DNA of 64,000 nucleotides. Origin: Trichodelitschia bisporula. Its lineage: Eukaryota > Ascomycota > Dothideomycetes > Phaeotrichales > Phaeotrichaceae. The first letter of the stretch is position 1; each line of letters begins with the position of its first letter. Below, piece by piece: positions 11,661-23,617 of this stretch. Location of the stretch: contig ML996704.1 of the NCBI GenBank assembly GCA_010356995.1, positions 232,404 through 296,403 on the forward strand. Reading direction: 5' to 3'. The position numbers and the translations under genes were made by a program. The notes under the pieces were generated by a model. It worked only from the letters and a program-made list of their open reading frames with translations. It had not been told where the DNA came from and searched no databases.

Positions 11661-13081
11661 ATGCAGACCGCCCGCCGTGACGAGATGGGCTCCTCCGACG
11701 AAATGACCTCCTCCGACGAGATGACCTCTTCCAATGAGACTGTCTCCACCAACGATATTCCGCCCTGGAGCGGGCGCCTGATCCCCCTCCGCACGCGCGG
11801 TGAGGTGCGGGCGAGCAACGAAACAAGTACGCGCATATGACTCCAACACATCCCAGCTAACATCCGCAGTCGACGCCTACGCCATAGAAATCCCCGCCAA
11901 ATCCGCCGCCGCAGTGCTCAAGTACATCTCCTTTACAACCGCCTTGTCGTCAAACTAACCCCACCAGCGCCCTGAAAGACCCCATCCCCGTCTCAGTAAC
12001 AGCGCGCCTCCAACACCTCCGCCGTCTCGTCAAACCCACCTTCCTACCCCCCCACCTCCAACTACCCACCACAACCACCAGTGCCCCAACTCTCCACCTC
12101 CTCCTCTGTCCCACGTCCCACACCACCGCCCAGACACTTCTCACAGCCTTAGAATCACACATCCCTCGACCGCGGATATATGTAACCGCCATTCCAGCTC
12201 ACCCACCCACCTCCGCGTCCCACGCGGCCAGCTGGTCCGCAACCCACTGGCCCACAGCATACAAGAACACGAATCCCCACGGACCACACCCCTCCCTTGT
12301 CGCCCGCACGGCGGCGGAAATCGAGGCCGACGTGGAAGGCTACATGACGCTGGCCGCACAGGCCGCGCACGAAGCCCGCACCTCGGGACGAGGCGAACCC
12401 ATCGGCGCCGTAGTCGTCGAGCGGCTACCCACAGGCCCAAGGATCGTCGTCATCGCAGCCGACGCCCGGCACCACGGGTCCGAACCCGCCCCCCTCGCCC
12501 ACGCCGCGATGCGAGCCATAGCACTAGTCGCGCAGAAACGGCTCGCCCTCCGCGAGGACAGCCCAACCTCACCCTGCACACCCTCCGTCCCAACTCTCAA
12601 CATCCCATTCCTGGACCGCCCGCTTTCGGCCCTAGAAGAGGGGTACTTCGTCGAACCGACCCTTACGCCCGGCGGATATCTAGCCTGCGACCTAGAGCTG
12701 TACCTCAGCCACGAGCCGTGCGTCATGTGCGCGATGGCGGTGCTGCATAGCCGGTTTAGCCGGGTTGTGTACGGAATTCCAAGGGCGAGGACGGGGGCGC
12801 TGGCTGCGGAGCGGGGGGAGCTAGATGCGGAGGCGGAGGAGGGGGTGGATGGGGTGACGAGGCGGAAGAGGAAGAGGGATGGTGGAGCTGGTTTATCACT
12901 CGTGGCAGCGGAGGACAGCACTGTCGAACCTCCGGCAGCGGCACAGGGCGAGGTCCCTGAACCGCCCGTCCTTGATTACGGACTCTTCTGGCGCGAGAGT
13001 CTGAATTGGAGGTTTCTGTGCTGGCAGTGGGAGGGGGCCGTGCCGGACGGCCTGGACGTGGAGGAGGATATATCCTGCTAG
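11661..13081 (+). CDS. TAD3: tRNA-specific adenosine deaminase, non-catalytic subunit Tad3
   Basis: Partner of Tad2 in the heterodimer that converts A34 to inosine in tRNA anticodons. Exons are 11661-11826, 11870-11921 and 11968-13081, with introns of 43 and 46 nt, giving 443 aa. The N-terminal domain begins with an acidic Ser/Asp/Glu/Met tandem (SSDEMTSSDEM) and then SGRLIPLRTRGEVRASNETIDAY. The deaminase domain starts around EGYMTLAAQAAHEAR. The zinc motif HAAMRAIA has alanine where an active enzyme has the catalytic Glu of HAE, as expected for the structural subunit (Tad3 usually has Val). The PCVMCAMAVLHSR motif supplies the zinc cysteines. The family C-terminus LNWRFLCWQW is present. An insertion of acidic and basic residues follows VVYGIPRARTGAL. 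An upstream in-frame ATG-like start is possible, but this one fits the family better. Confidence 0.93.
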
Positions 13082-13102
13082 TGGCGCATAACAGATCAAA
13101 AG

Positions 13103-13108
13103 AATAAA
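13103..13108 (+). terminator. Polyadenylation-type signal of TAD3
   Basis: An AATAAA hexamer lies about 20 nt after the TAD3 stop in an A-rich stretch. This is a plausible 3'-end processing element; fungal signals are loose, so it is only suggestive. Confidence 0.35.
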
Positions 13109-13736
13109 AAATTACACTGTATACTCCGTCCCCATGGTCTGTCTAATCTAGTCGCTGAGATGGGGCTGGGCAACCAATCGCCGCCCTTCCGATATCAGTA
13201 GTCCGATGTCAGTCATAATCGTCACCAGGATGACGCAGTAGGGGTATGAACCTACACCTAACCAACGCAACCGGGCCCCTCACTTTTATCCGAATTCCGA
13301 AGCACGCGCAACAAGCTTAGTGACATCACAGAGAGCACAGTGCATGCATGATTTAGACCATTTTCTCCATTTCACACATCAGCAGTCAACAAAAACCCCC
13401 ACTCCGTACCCCAGGCATTCTCCGCAAAGCCATTCCCCATTAAGCACACGCAAGAAACCCTCGACAACAAGCACCGATACTAAACATGCGCGCAATAACA
13501 GGGGGAAGCCATAGACCTCGTACACCCGCATCAAAAGCCTCCCCATAATAACCCCTTTCCTCCTTCGGTCCGTTCAATTAACTGTCAAGGCTGAGTCCCA
13601 ACGAGGCAGATATTATCTCATTTTGCTAGTTAGACTGGGGGGAGACAAGGTACGAGGCGCTGCTTGATGAGTATGGAAAACGGGATTGTGAGAGAGAGTG
13701 ACTCAAGGTCCTTGCGTCCCCTACGTCAGACACCAA
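13109..13736. other. Intergenic between convergent TAD3 and RAD23
   Basis: About 630 nt holding the two 3' ends. No gene, repeat or RNA recognised. Confidence 0.5.
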
Positions 13737-15186
13737 CTACTCGTGCTCAACATCATCATCCGGCGTGTCGAACAGGAAGTTGGCCGCTAGCTCCTCATTC
13801 TTGTCGCAGGCGAAGTAGGCCTGGATGACAAGGTCACGTTCAAAGCCCAACCGACACAGCTGCACAGAATTAGCCTCATAACTGCAAATAGCAAGAAATC
13901 TCTTACCCGCTCAATCGCCTCACGCTCCTCATCTGTCACGCTGATGGCCTGAGCACCCGGCGGCAGCGTCACGTCGTCATCATGATCCTCGGCGAGCAGC
14001 TGGAGAAACTCCTCAGGACGCGAAGCGATCATTTGCGCCAGCTGCGGGTTCCCGGCGCCGACCTGTTGCAGAATCGGCTCGAGCATCTGCGGCTGCTGCT
14101 GCACAATCTGGCGCAGCTGCTGAAACTGCGGATTGTTACGCAGGAAGTCAAGTGTACCGGCCGAGGTGGCAGCGGCGCTTGCGGCACTAGTGGCACCACG
14201 ACCACCGGAGCGCCCACCGCCCTGGCCCGCCTGAGCCGCAGCCTCAAACAGGTTGACCGGCTCTGCGTCCGCAGCGGCAGCAGGAGCAGGGGTCCCACCA
14301 CCACCGGAAGGAGCTGCCGCTGCAGGCGCGGCAGCAGCACGCTCCTGTTGCTGCTGTTGCAGTTCCTCCGGAATGCCCTAAGCGCATTAGCTGGTAGACA
14401 AAACATATGAAAAGCGACGTACCGTAAGCAGGTACTCCACAGCACGATCCGGGTTGAAGAAAGCAGCACGCATGGCAACGTCAATGTCCGCACGTGCGAA
14501 GCCCATGCTCTCCATGTTGGCAATAGCCGCAGCGCGCTCCGAGCCCACAGCCAGCATCGAGGGGTCATTGAAGCGCGGGGCCTCTGACGACGCGGGAGCG
14601 CTAGGTGTAGGTGTGGCAGGGACATTGGAGACAGAGATGGGGGCAGTCGGTGCAACGGGAGCGGCAGGGGTGGGAGGCTGCGCAACAGCAGCAGCTGGAG
14701 TCGACGGCGTACCCCTACCCGACGGGCCGGCAGAAGCAGCTTTGGCCTGGCGAGTGTTAGTGGAGCTTGGTTCGTAGCATCGATGGCCTTACCTTGGTGA
14801 TCATGCACACGATGAAGCCCTTCTCCTCGATGTTGTACGACCCAACCGTATTATCATCGGCAAGGATTTTTCCTATCAGGCTTCCGTCAGCGTGGTGCAG
14901 CTAGACCCGCAAGTGACGTACCAGAGTAGATGAGCTTCTGCTGCGCTGGCTCCCAGCCCTTCTCCTCCGATATCTTGACCTTCACCTGAGCTATCTGATA
15001 GCCGCGTCAGTCGCGTCGAGCAGTGGAAGCAGATGATGATGGAAAGCTTACCGTCTCCGAGGGGTCGGCCTCGAGGGCGAACTTTTGTTGCTTAAGATCC
15101 TGTTGATAAGACCATCAGCAAATGTTGATATCATGGCACACACACACCACAGGCCTAGGTTTCTCTACCTTGAATGTGAGCTTCAT
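13737..15186 (-). CDS. RAD23: UV excision repair / proteasome shuttle protein Rad23
   Basis: Links ubiquitylated proteins to the proteasome and stabilises the Rad4/XPC damage sensor. Seven exons: 15186-15169, 15099-15052, 14994-14922, 14872-14793, 14746-14423, 14377-13907 and 13859-13737, giving 378 aa. Domains in order: ubiquitin-like domain (about 1-73, starting MKLTFKDLKQQKFALEADPS), Ala/Pro/Thr linker, UBA1 (about 135-180, ANMESMGFARADIDVAMRAA), a second flexible linker with Q-rich and G-rich parts, the STI1/XPC-binding domain (about 245-300, LDFLRNNPQFQQLRQIVQQ), and UBA2 at the C-terminus ([32 protein letters not shown]). The tail is acidic, DTPDDDVEHE. The first exon is only 18 nt. Six introns, mostly in the 5' third, is intron-rich for this window. 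Confidence 0.95.
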
Positions 15187-17412
15187 TTTCGGGGATGTGG
15201 TGGGAGAAAGGTGGGGTGGAGGAGGGGGAGTGGCGAAGAGGGTGCAGCGTCAGGCAGATGACGTGCCAAGGGTGAATGAGAAGAGCAAGGGCAGAGGGAG
15301 AAGGTGGTGATGGATAATTTCAGAGGAAGGCTTGGGAGGAAAGCAGCTTTATGGGCTTGGTACGGTGAATGAATGGCGAGGCAGAAGTGAAGGAAAGGCA
15401 GAAGAGCAGCGGACAGTAGTTCTGGTTCTAGTTCAAGCAGGCAGGTGACGGTTGATGCGGGAGCTAGAGACGTTTGGGCCCCCTCTCTTGGAAGGGAGGG
15501 GGAGCCGGTGTGGCGGCAGAGCAATGTGGCTGGTGGGCTTGAAACGCAATTGATGCCTGGACGGGCAAGCTGAAAGCCTAGTATGTGAGGCACTGATAAG
15601 CCATTCCTCACGTGACTTGGTGATACGGGTAGCTGGAAGAAAGAGCTTGGTGCGGGCCAAAAAGTGCCAGTCAAACTCCAAAGACGTCCCAGAGAGAAAA
15701 TGATCCTGTGTAATCGGACTCGGTTCAACAGCAGCTGGCATATTGTGCCATGTTCTTTTCCGAATGCCCTCGTAAATACTGTATTCAGAGGATAAATGGA
15801 GTTAAGAGATCAGACTGCAAAGCAATACTCTCATAGCCTTATCCGGACAGTTGTCGTTGCTTTGACCACGGCGGCCGTGAAAGCGCGCGGAAGTTTGCCG
15901 AGTCAACATCTAGATGTCCCCACAGCAGTCCAAGTCGATCGACCGCCCCTTGATTGTGTTCCTTTATCTAGGGAGGACTGAGCTTGCGGAAAGTATTTGC
16001 GAATCTCATCGGAGAAAGGAACAGACGCACGTAGCCGATATGGAATCTAGACATGCGAGATCTGCATCGATGATGCTGACGGTACGGTACTGTGCCGGTG
16101 GACATCCATCAGATAGCAAATGCTGTCGCGGTCACAGCATTGCAACACTGATCCACTAGAACGAGAACTACACGCCAAAAAGCCCACGACATGGCAACAG
16201 CGACGACGTGACAGTCATGCAACACTCAACGGCAATATAAAACCCTTTGGTGAGACGAACATCAATCGGTCAAATGGCGGAGCAAAACCCCAGCAGGCAA
16301 ATCCAGCCGCTACGCTCCTACTCGTCCGCTTAAGGCGCCTTTGGTCTGTTCTTTCCCACCCCCCCCCTGGCTGCCTCGAAAGCATTGGATGATGGCGAGC
16401 TTTGGACCGTGAAGCCTCTTGGCGTGAGAGGTGAGGACTGAAAGCAGAGGCCGGGCAAGTGAGAGAAAAGAGGATATGTAGATGTTCACATCCTTGCATC
16501 TCTTTAATCCCAAATCAACTTCTTCAACAATCGCTGCTTCTGCTCCTCCAGGTTGCTGCAGTATCGAGATATCATCTTGCCATCTCTATCTCTCTCCTTT
16601 CTTCAGACGTCGTGCCACTTCGTTCTCTCTGCCTCTTTCTCTCCACACACCCCCCCCCCCGGCCGGCCCAGCCATTTGTCTTGCATAGCACCGCGGGATC
16701 AAACCTGTCCATATCGTCCTGCCTGCTTTTGGATGAGCCCTTTGTTGGATTCCTCCCCAGAGATTTCTCATCTGATCGTCATCCGTCTATTTCTACATTC
16801 ACCATCTAGCCGCTATTGTCGATTGTGAGCAACCTCCCACTGCAAGCACCGCGAAAAGGCCACTCGACTGTTAGCTCAAGCCAGTACCATTTTTCCTCTC
16901 ACCGAATCGCACAGCGTTTCGGCAAGGGCCGCCCTCGAGCATTAACCCGGTCTCACAGAGCACTTTGGACCACCACCGCTCAAAGGCCTCAATAAACTGT
17001 CGTACGTTGCAACGCTTCTCTTCCTTCTTATCATACCATTCCATCAAACCCAGCGGCGTTCATGTTCAGGCATAATCATCGCCAGCGCTGTTGGGAATCG
17101 CTGCGCCATCCCGCCCTACTGTGGTGAAGGCGAAAAGCGTCCAACTGTTAATTTGCAGCCGCCCTGCCTGCGTTCCACTCACTGACCGGCCTGACCACAC
17201 ACTAGAAACCTGCAGGTGCTTTATCTGACGATGAAAACACCTGCTTGAAGCATCTCGACATTCAGCGTCTTCCATCTGCATTCTTGCTTTACCGAACACC
17301 ACTTTTCATCGGTTGCTCTGCTTTCGACAGTTGTACAGGTACCGGTGATATTTTCCCAGCTGGGCAAATCCAGGCATTCGGGGCTCCGCCACCTGATCAG
17401 GGACAAAACACC
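15187..17412. other. Long divergent intergenic region RAD23 / unknown 1019-aa gene
   Basis: 2.2 kb with no credible gene. The part from about 16490 to 16830 is strongly pyrimidine-rich on the plus strand and includes a run of ten or more C near 16650. CT-rich leaders like this are common upstream of highly transcribed fungal genes. It could hold promoter and 5'UTR elements of the downstream gene. Confidence 0.5.
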
Positions 17413-20400
17413 ATGGTTCAGACGCGCCACCGCCAACAGTCCATCGTTAGCAATCCGGAAATGAGTGCACTACAGCGTAAGTATATATTTTCTCAGCTCA
17501 ACAGATTCCAGATCATAAAATGCAAAGATTTTCCTTCGACTGACCCATACCCCAGCCACATCGCCCCAATCTTTGCTGCGGCGATCTAAGCGAAGTTCAA
17601 GTAATGCTCCTTTGGCCTCCGAAGCTGAATTGCAGCCGCATCGTATCGCAACTCGCAATGCAGTCCGTGCCAATTCCACGATCAGCTTGGATAGCCGACG
17701 CAACTCATTTGAATCGACAGCTCACGTGGGCGGCGTCGACATTGACGCTTTGCGACCGGCCAAAAGGTTTCGGTTTTCTGGTCCCATTAGCGATGAGCGA
17801 ATTCCAGAGGAACTGGATCAGTACTCACCGCCCATTCAGGATGAACGCGTTGCACAGGTCGCGCAGGAAGGCAATGGAGATGTCGCTGACGCAACCGAAA
17901 TGGACCATGTTCAGAGCACCAAAGACAGCACGACGAACGGCCATTCCAACATGACTAGCTTTGAACTGGAGTTGAAAGAGTCTCCAGTACCCCCAAAGCG
18001 TCGTGGCCGCTGGCCCAAGGCTGCGCAATCAATCACTCCAGTGGAATCGGCCGCAGGAACACCCATGCCTGGGACGCCGTCCAACGGCGTGCTGCATGAG
18101 AACGGCTTGGGCGAGCTTAAAAAAGCGGCTAAGCGCATGCCTGGACGGCGACGCGCCCCGAATCCGAACGACAGCATCGAAGCGGATCTCCGCCGCCAGC
18201 TCACGCTCAAGACCGCCTACCGCAGTGTTGCCAGGGCCTTAAAGCCCGTGCTCGCAGAACTCGCTCAACGTACAGTTCGTGAATTGGAAACTGATCCAGA
18301 GGCTCACCGCCAGAGTGAGGAGTATGAGGCTATTCAACAGGAGCTCGCCATTTATTTCAAGGAGCGGCTTGCGCAAATTGAAAGTGAGAAGCGAGTGAAG
18401 CAGAATCAGAAAGTACTTCAGATGGATGTCGAGAAAGAGATCATGAAAGAGCAATATATAGTAAGAGCACTGTTGTCTTGTCGGACTATACTAACAGCAT
18501 CAGAATGTGTTCCACGACCTTCAATTCGATTACGAGCTCCGTGCGCAGAATGAAATCCTCGAGCTGGCTCGGCAAAACGAACGGGAAGTGGATGAGGATG
18601 CTACAGACGACGAGGTGTGTACCAGGGTCATTGCCAATCTCGCAGCTAACGTAGCATAGGATGGTGTTATTCCGCCTCTCCATAGATTTCCGACGGAGGA
18701 GAATCCGGCCGAGGTTCTGGAGAAGAAGTTTGACTCTCGCAGCCGCTTCTTCCTAGAGACAGAACGGCTCGCGCAGAAGTTCGAATACCGGGCGGTGGTC
18801 CGTGCGGCCAAAGATCAAATCGTCGAGGAGATGGTCCAGGAAGATCCTTCAGATTCTAAGGCCGCTCAAGTCCCAGATACGTTCGGAACTTTTGATGCCT
18901 CGCAGCGGGAGCACGCCCTCGGAATATTGAATGCCCGGATGTTGATCCAAGCCGCAGAGTCTATCCAAGCCGCAGAGTCGCTCCCTGCCGCAGAGTCTCT
19001 CCAAACAAACACCTCACCACCACCTCCTGACACGCCCGCCAACTCCAACGTACCTGTCAACGTATCCTCGCTACATCTCCTGGCTGATTTGCTACTCACC
19101 GAGCCACCTCCCCCAACTGTGATCACCGCTCCTCCCCCAACTGTTTCCCTGACTTCGCCAGCTGCCGCTAAGCCGAAAGGTAATACTGGTAGCTGCACTA
19201 ATCAGATCGAAGTGTTTATTGACACCGGGAGCAGTACCCTCGCCGGTAATGAATCAGCAGCATTGGGTTCCGTCTTCCCGTCCAGACGATGGGGATGATG
19301 ACGATCCCCGTTCTCCCGGTCACCAGGATTCATCCTCTGACGCCATTTCATCGAGCCCTCAAGCTAACGGAGACTGGACGTGGCGCGTAGCTGCCAACAC
19401 GCGCCCAGCACCCGGTCAGACTGGCGAGGATAATGATATGGCTGAAGATGATCATATGCCTTTGCCTCGGACACCTAGCCCGGAGCCGCCGCCGCCATAC
19501 AGCGAGAGTCAGAGCACGGGCGTGCCGCTCTTCCCGGTCGGTCATCCTCCCCTTGACGGACCACCAACCGATGCGCACTACGTCACGTCTCCCCGGCAGA
19601 GCGGTGCGGATGAAGCTGAACGCTACATCACTCCAATCCCCAACGCTCCAACTACCAACAACAGCATCGTTCCCTACGGCGCTGAGGGGCTCACGTTCCC
19701 AACTTCTGACCGGGTCCGAATTCCAGCCAACTCTTCAGACAGCGCTTCAGACAGCGATATAGACGGCGTCCACGCAGCTCCCATCCGCAACGCATGGCGG
19801 ACCAATCCAACTGGCTCTACATACAGAGGGACACAATCCGGCAACGCACCAACCATGAGGCAAAACAGCAACCGCAACACTGGCTACCCTGCACAAAACC
19901 GGCCCCTCCGTCCGAACTACGCGCAGTACGCCGTCAACATCCCCGCCTTCCCCCCACCCCCCCAGCAAATCATCGTCCACCCCCACCGAGGCGCCTACGA
20001 CGTCACCATAACCGCCCACAACCCCTCTCAGTACCCTGGGCACGTCTTCATCCCTCCGCCTCATTTCATCCCCCCGCCTCCGCCTCCTTTCCCCGTCGCC
20101 CCTCCTTCGTCACAATCGCATATCAACTTCCATGGGCCCCAGTTCGGCATGCCCGCTGGATCGAACCCTACGATCGGTTTTACAGGCTTCCGCGGCAATC
20201 GTGGCCGCGCCCGCGGGGCTCGTCGCCAGACAACCGACCGCACTGGGATGACGGAGCGCATGCAGGAACAAAATCAGTACCAACCTCCACCGCGGAACAC
20301 ACGTCGCCCGAACGCGCAGGAGCAGATCCAGGATCAACCGCCACCGCCGAGCCTAGGTTACCAGCCCGACCATCGCGGAACCCTAGCCTCGAACCTCGCC

Positions 20401-20691
20401 ACCGCCGTCATCGAGCACGCCCAAGACGCGGGGCTGCGCCGGAGCAGACCCGAGCTACCGACTATGCTTATGACGGCGCTGCGCTCGCCGGAGGAGATTC
20501 GTCTTAGGGAGGAGACGGCGCGCGCGCAGAGGGATGAGGCGTTGCTTAGGGTTGAGCTTGCGAGGGAGCAGGTGCGTGCTGTGAGGGAGGCGAGGTTTAG
20601 GGAGGCCGAGGAGTGGAGTGGGGAAGTTCGACGGATTGGGGAGGGGGATAGTGGGAGTGGGAGTGGGAGTGGGAGTGAGGGGGAGGAGTAA
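17413..20691 (+). CDS. Unrecognised large, mostly disordered, probably nuclear protein
   Basis: Five exons: 17413-17476, 17556-18460, 18504-18614, 18660-19179 and 19232-20691, with introns of 79, 43, 45 and 52 nt. They splice in frame to 1019 aa. The N-terminus (MVQTRHRQQS, then RRSKRSSS and PKRRGRWPK) is basic and resembles nuclear proteins. Residues about 215-400 form a helical, possibly coiled-coil region (SEEYEAIQQELAIYFKERL; later VFHDLQFDYELRAQNEILEL) and look like the conserved core. Then come a four-unit AAES-type microrepeat, a long Pro/Asn/Gln-rich low-complexity region, an RG-rich patch (FRGNRGRARGARR), a charged C-terminal helix and a GSGSGSGSEGEE tail. I do not recognise the family. 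Chromatin or RNA-associated function is only a guess from composition. Convergent with the next gene. Confidence 0.8.
18949..19000 (+). repeat. Coding microrepeat, about four units of a 15-nt AAES(I/L)-type motif
   Basis: Inside the 1019-aa gene the sequence GCCGCAGAGTC recurs three times, with a fourth diverged neighbour. It encodes IQAAESIQAAESLPAAESL. This looks like a slipped-strand expansion in an unstructured part of the protein. Confidence 0.7.
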
Positions 20692-21102
20692 GGGGGTAGG
20701 TGTGATGGGTGCGCGTGGTTGTGTGTCTGCTGGATTTACTCTGGAAATGACGCCTGAGTGGTTTGAGGAGGGTTTTGGGTTGAGGGCGAGGGTTGATGAT
20801 GGACTCTTGTGTGATGGACTCCTGTATGATGGACTCTGGTGTGCGGGCGCTGGATTCTGACATGCATGGCGATGGCGATGTTTGAAGTGCGGATACCCTG
20901 TCTTGTTTTCTGCGGATTCACAGTGCATGGAGACAAGTGCGTGTTGGCTCAGAGTCGAGCTGGTACTGTAACTAGGCTAGACAGACGAACGATTTGAGCT
21001 GAAGATCAATTACTCGTGTGTGCTGTACATCATAAAGCGTAACCCAGACCATTCATGTATCTCATATACGTGCACTCCCCCCCCCCACCATCATCTCCAT
21101 CC
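20692..21102. other. Intergenic between convergent genes
   Basis: About 410 nt with both 3' ends. It contains the three-fold near repeat TGATGGACTC(C/T) at about 20798-20836 and a C-run near 21077-21086. No gene seen. Confidence 0.5.
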
Positions 21103-23617
21103 TCACCCAATCCTCTCCTCGCGACACGTCCCCTTCTCACAAATCATAACCACATTCTTCTCCGCATCCAACGCCTTCAAAACTTCACTCCTCCCCCTCA
21201 GCCACCCCTCCCCCGGCCTAACCCTAGTAACCGTCCTCAAAACGCCCACACCATCCCTCTCCCCCCTCCACCTCTCCTCACACTTCTCACCCTCCCCAGC
21301 GACAACAACCCCCCTCACCCCCAAACGTCCCGCAACAACCGGCTCCATCAATCCCACAAACAAAAACGGATGCTGCAACACCTCCGCCTCAAACGCCGCA
21401 GTTGTCTCCCTTGCCTTTTTCTCATACCCCTCATCCTCTAGATAACTAGCCAAGCGCAGAAGGTTCCGCGCACTCGCGCCATTGGTGCTGGGCTCCGCGT
21501 TATCCAACCCGTCCTTGAGGCGCAGGATCAAGTCCGTGGCGTTGGCGGAGGTGCTGAAGAAGCCGCCGGCGCGGGAGTCCCAGAAGAGGGCGATTTGGGT
21601 GTCTAGTCTCGTCAGCAATCGCAATGGCGTACACATGTAGCCCGGGGCTCACTCACGCTGCAGCTTCTCCGCCCATTCCAACCACCCCTCCTCGCCCGTC
21701 GCCTCGAACAGATCACACAAGCCCGCGATCAAGAACGCATAATCGTCCGCAAATCCAGGAGCATCACCGGGGCCCTCGCGGAACACGCGCTTCGCCGTGC
21801 CCCTCTCCTCGTCGTACAGGTTCTGCTTAATGAACAGTGCGGCCTTCTTCGCGGCCTGAAGGTACGAGCTCGCACGCTCTGGGTCTTCGGTCTCAATGGC
21901 CGAAGCCACGCGCGCAAGCGCCCCGATCGCAAGGCCATTCCACGACGTGACGATTTTGTCGTCCAGCGCAGGACGAGGACGCTCCTTCTCGCGGTGCGCG
22001 CGGAGTTTCTCCTTGCCCTCCTGCAAGATCCGCAAGACTTCATTCTTCTCCAGGCCAAACTCCTTAGCCAGTGCGTCAGGCGTAGTCGTAATAGCCAGGA
22101 CATTTTGATTGATCAACTCATCGTGCGCGTCATGTTCCGGGCTCACGTTGCCATTCTCCTGCACGCCATAGTAGCGCCCAACAACCTCGGCGTCGCGGTC
22201 TCCGAGGATGGACTGCAGCTCTTTTTGCGTCCAGACGTAGAAGGCGCCTTCGCGCTTTTCCTTGTCCGTTGAGCGATAGTACGAGTCAGCGTCTTCGGCG
22301 GAAAAGAAGCCGCCTTCGGGCGAGTGAATGGGTGCGCTGGTGAGATAGGTCGCAATGTCGTGGACTGTGTCGAGATGCGATGAGTCTTTGGTGATGAGGT
22401 AGGCGTCCAGGTAGACGGCGAGGAGCTGCGCTTGGTCGTAGAGCCTATTTGGACGTTAGACTCTGCAATATCAAATGAATGAAATGAATGAAATGAACCA
22501 TCATACATCTTCTCAAAATGCGGCAGGCTCCAGTCCCGCGTAACCGAATACCGCGCAAACCCATTCCCAATCTGATCATGAATACCACCGCGCGCCATAC
22601 GGGATAATGTCTCCAGGGCCATCTCACGAGCCTTCTCACACTCCTTCTCCCCGACCACATCTCTCACTTCCTGCGGAAACTCTCCCAGGCGGAGCAAAAA
22701 TGCCAGATTGCTCGGTGTCGGAAACTTTGGTGCGTCCCCGAATCCGGCAAAGGTGCGATCATACCGCTGGACAAAGTGATTATACGCCTCTTCCAGGAGC
22801 TCGAGATCGAGCGTGACCCCCAACGTCTGTTCCTCGCCATCTTCTCCCTCTCCGAGGCTAATCATGCCCTCCTGCGTAAACTCCCTCAGATCCTCCGTGA
22901 TCTCGCGCGCGCTCTCTAGGCACTTCTCGCGTTGCGTGCGCCACACATCAGCCATCTTCTTCAGCACATGCATGAAGTCAATGTGTCCAACCGCGCCGCT
23001 TCCTACCGTGCTTCCTGGTCCAGGCCAATATGTGCCGCCGAAGAGGGGTTCAAGGTTGGGCGTGAGGAAGACGCTCAGCGGCCAGCCACCCGACCCAGTA
23101 GTCGCTTGCACGTAGTTCATGTAGATACGATCGACGTCCGGGCGCTCCTCGCGGTCCACTTTGATGGGGATGAAGGAGGAGTTGAGGAGGGCGGCCACGT
23201 CATGGTTCTCGAAGGACTCGCGTTCCATCACATGGCACCCTGTCGGGGCGATTTAGCCACGGCATTGCGGAGCGGAGAGGTCATGGAGACATACAGTGGC
23301 AAGCGGCATATCCGATGCTCAAAAATATCACCCTATTGTGTTTCCTGGCCAGTTCGTGCGCTTCCGGTGTCCACATTTGCCACGCGACCGGGTTGTTCAT
23401 ATGTGATCTGACCTGTCGTCATCTCAGCTTGCGCTCAGGCTTCATCGTTATCCCTGCGCATCGCCGAGATAAGCGGGAGCGGGAAGTGACATACATAGGG
23501 ACTCCGACTCTCAAAGAGGCGATTGACCAGCTTCAAGTTTGATTCGCTGCTCGACTCTTTCCCGGTATTCGCCTGTGCGCCTGCAACAGCATCTTTCGAA
23601 AATACGCGCGTTGCCAT
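21103..23617 (-). CDS. DUF255 / SPATA20-type protein: thioredoxin-like domain fused to an (alpha/alpha)6 glycosidase-like domain
   Basis: Five exons: 23617-23495, 23412-23295, 23239-22507, 22444-21657 and 21602-21103, with introns of 82, 55, 62 and 54 nt, giving 753 aa. The Thioredox_DUF255 domain (about residues 30-200) has NLKLVNRLFESRSPY, a CHWC redox-like motif in AACHWCHVMERESF, and KVDREERPDVDRIYMNYVQ. The rest matches the six-hairpin, cellobiose-epimerase-like part of the family (GGIHDQIGNGFARYSVTRDW, HFEKMLYDQAQLLA, SAEDADSYY, DDKIVTSWNGLAIGALA). The family is widespread from bacteria (YyaL) to human (SPATA20), with no settled biochemical role. CxxC plus carbohydrate-epimerase fold suggests a redox or sugar-related task; this is inference. 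The splice joining CHW across intron 2 reconstructs the conserved motif, which supports the model. Confidence 0.93.
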
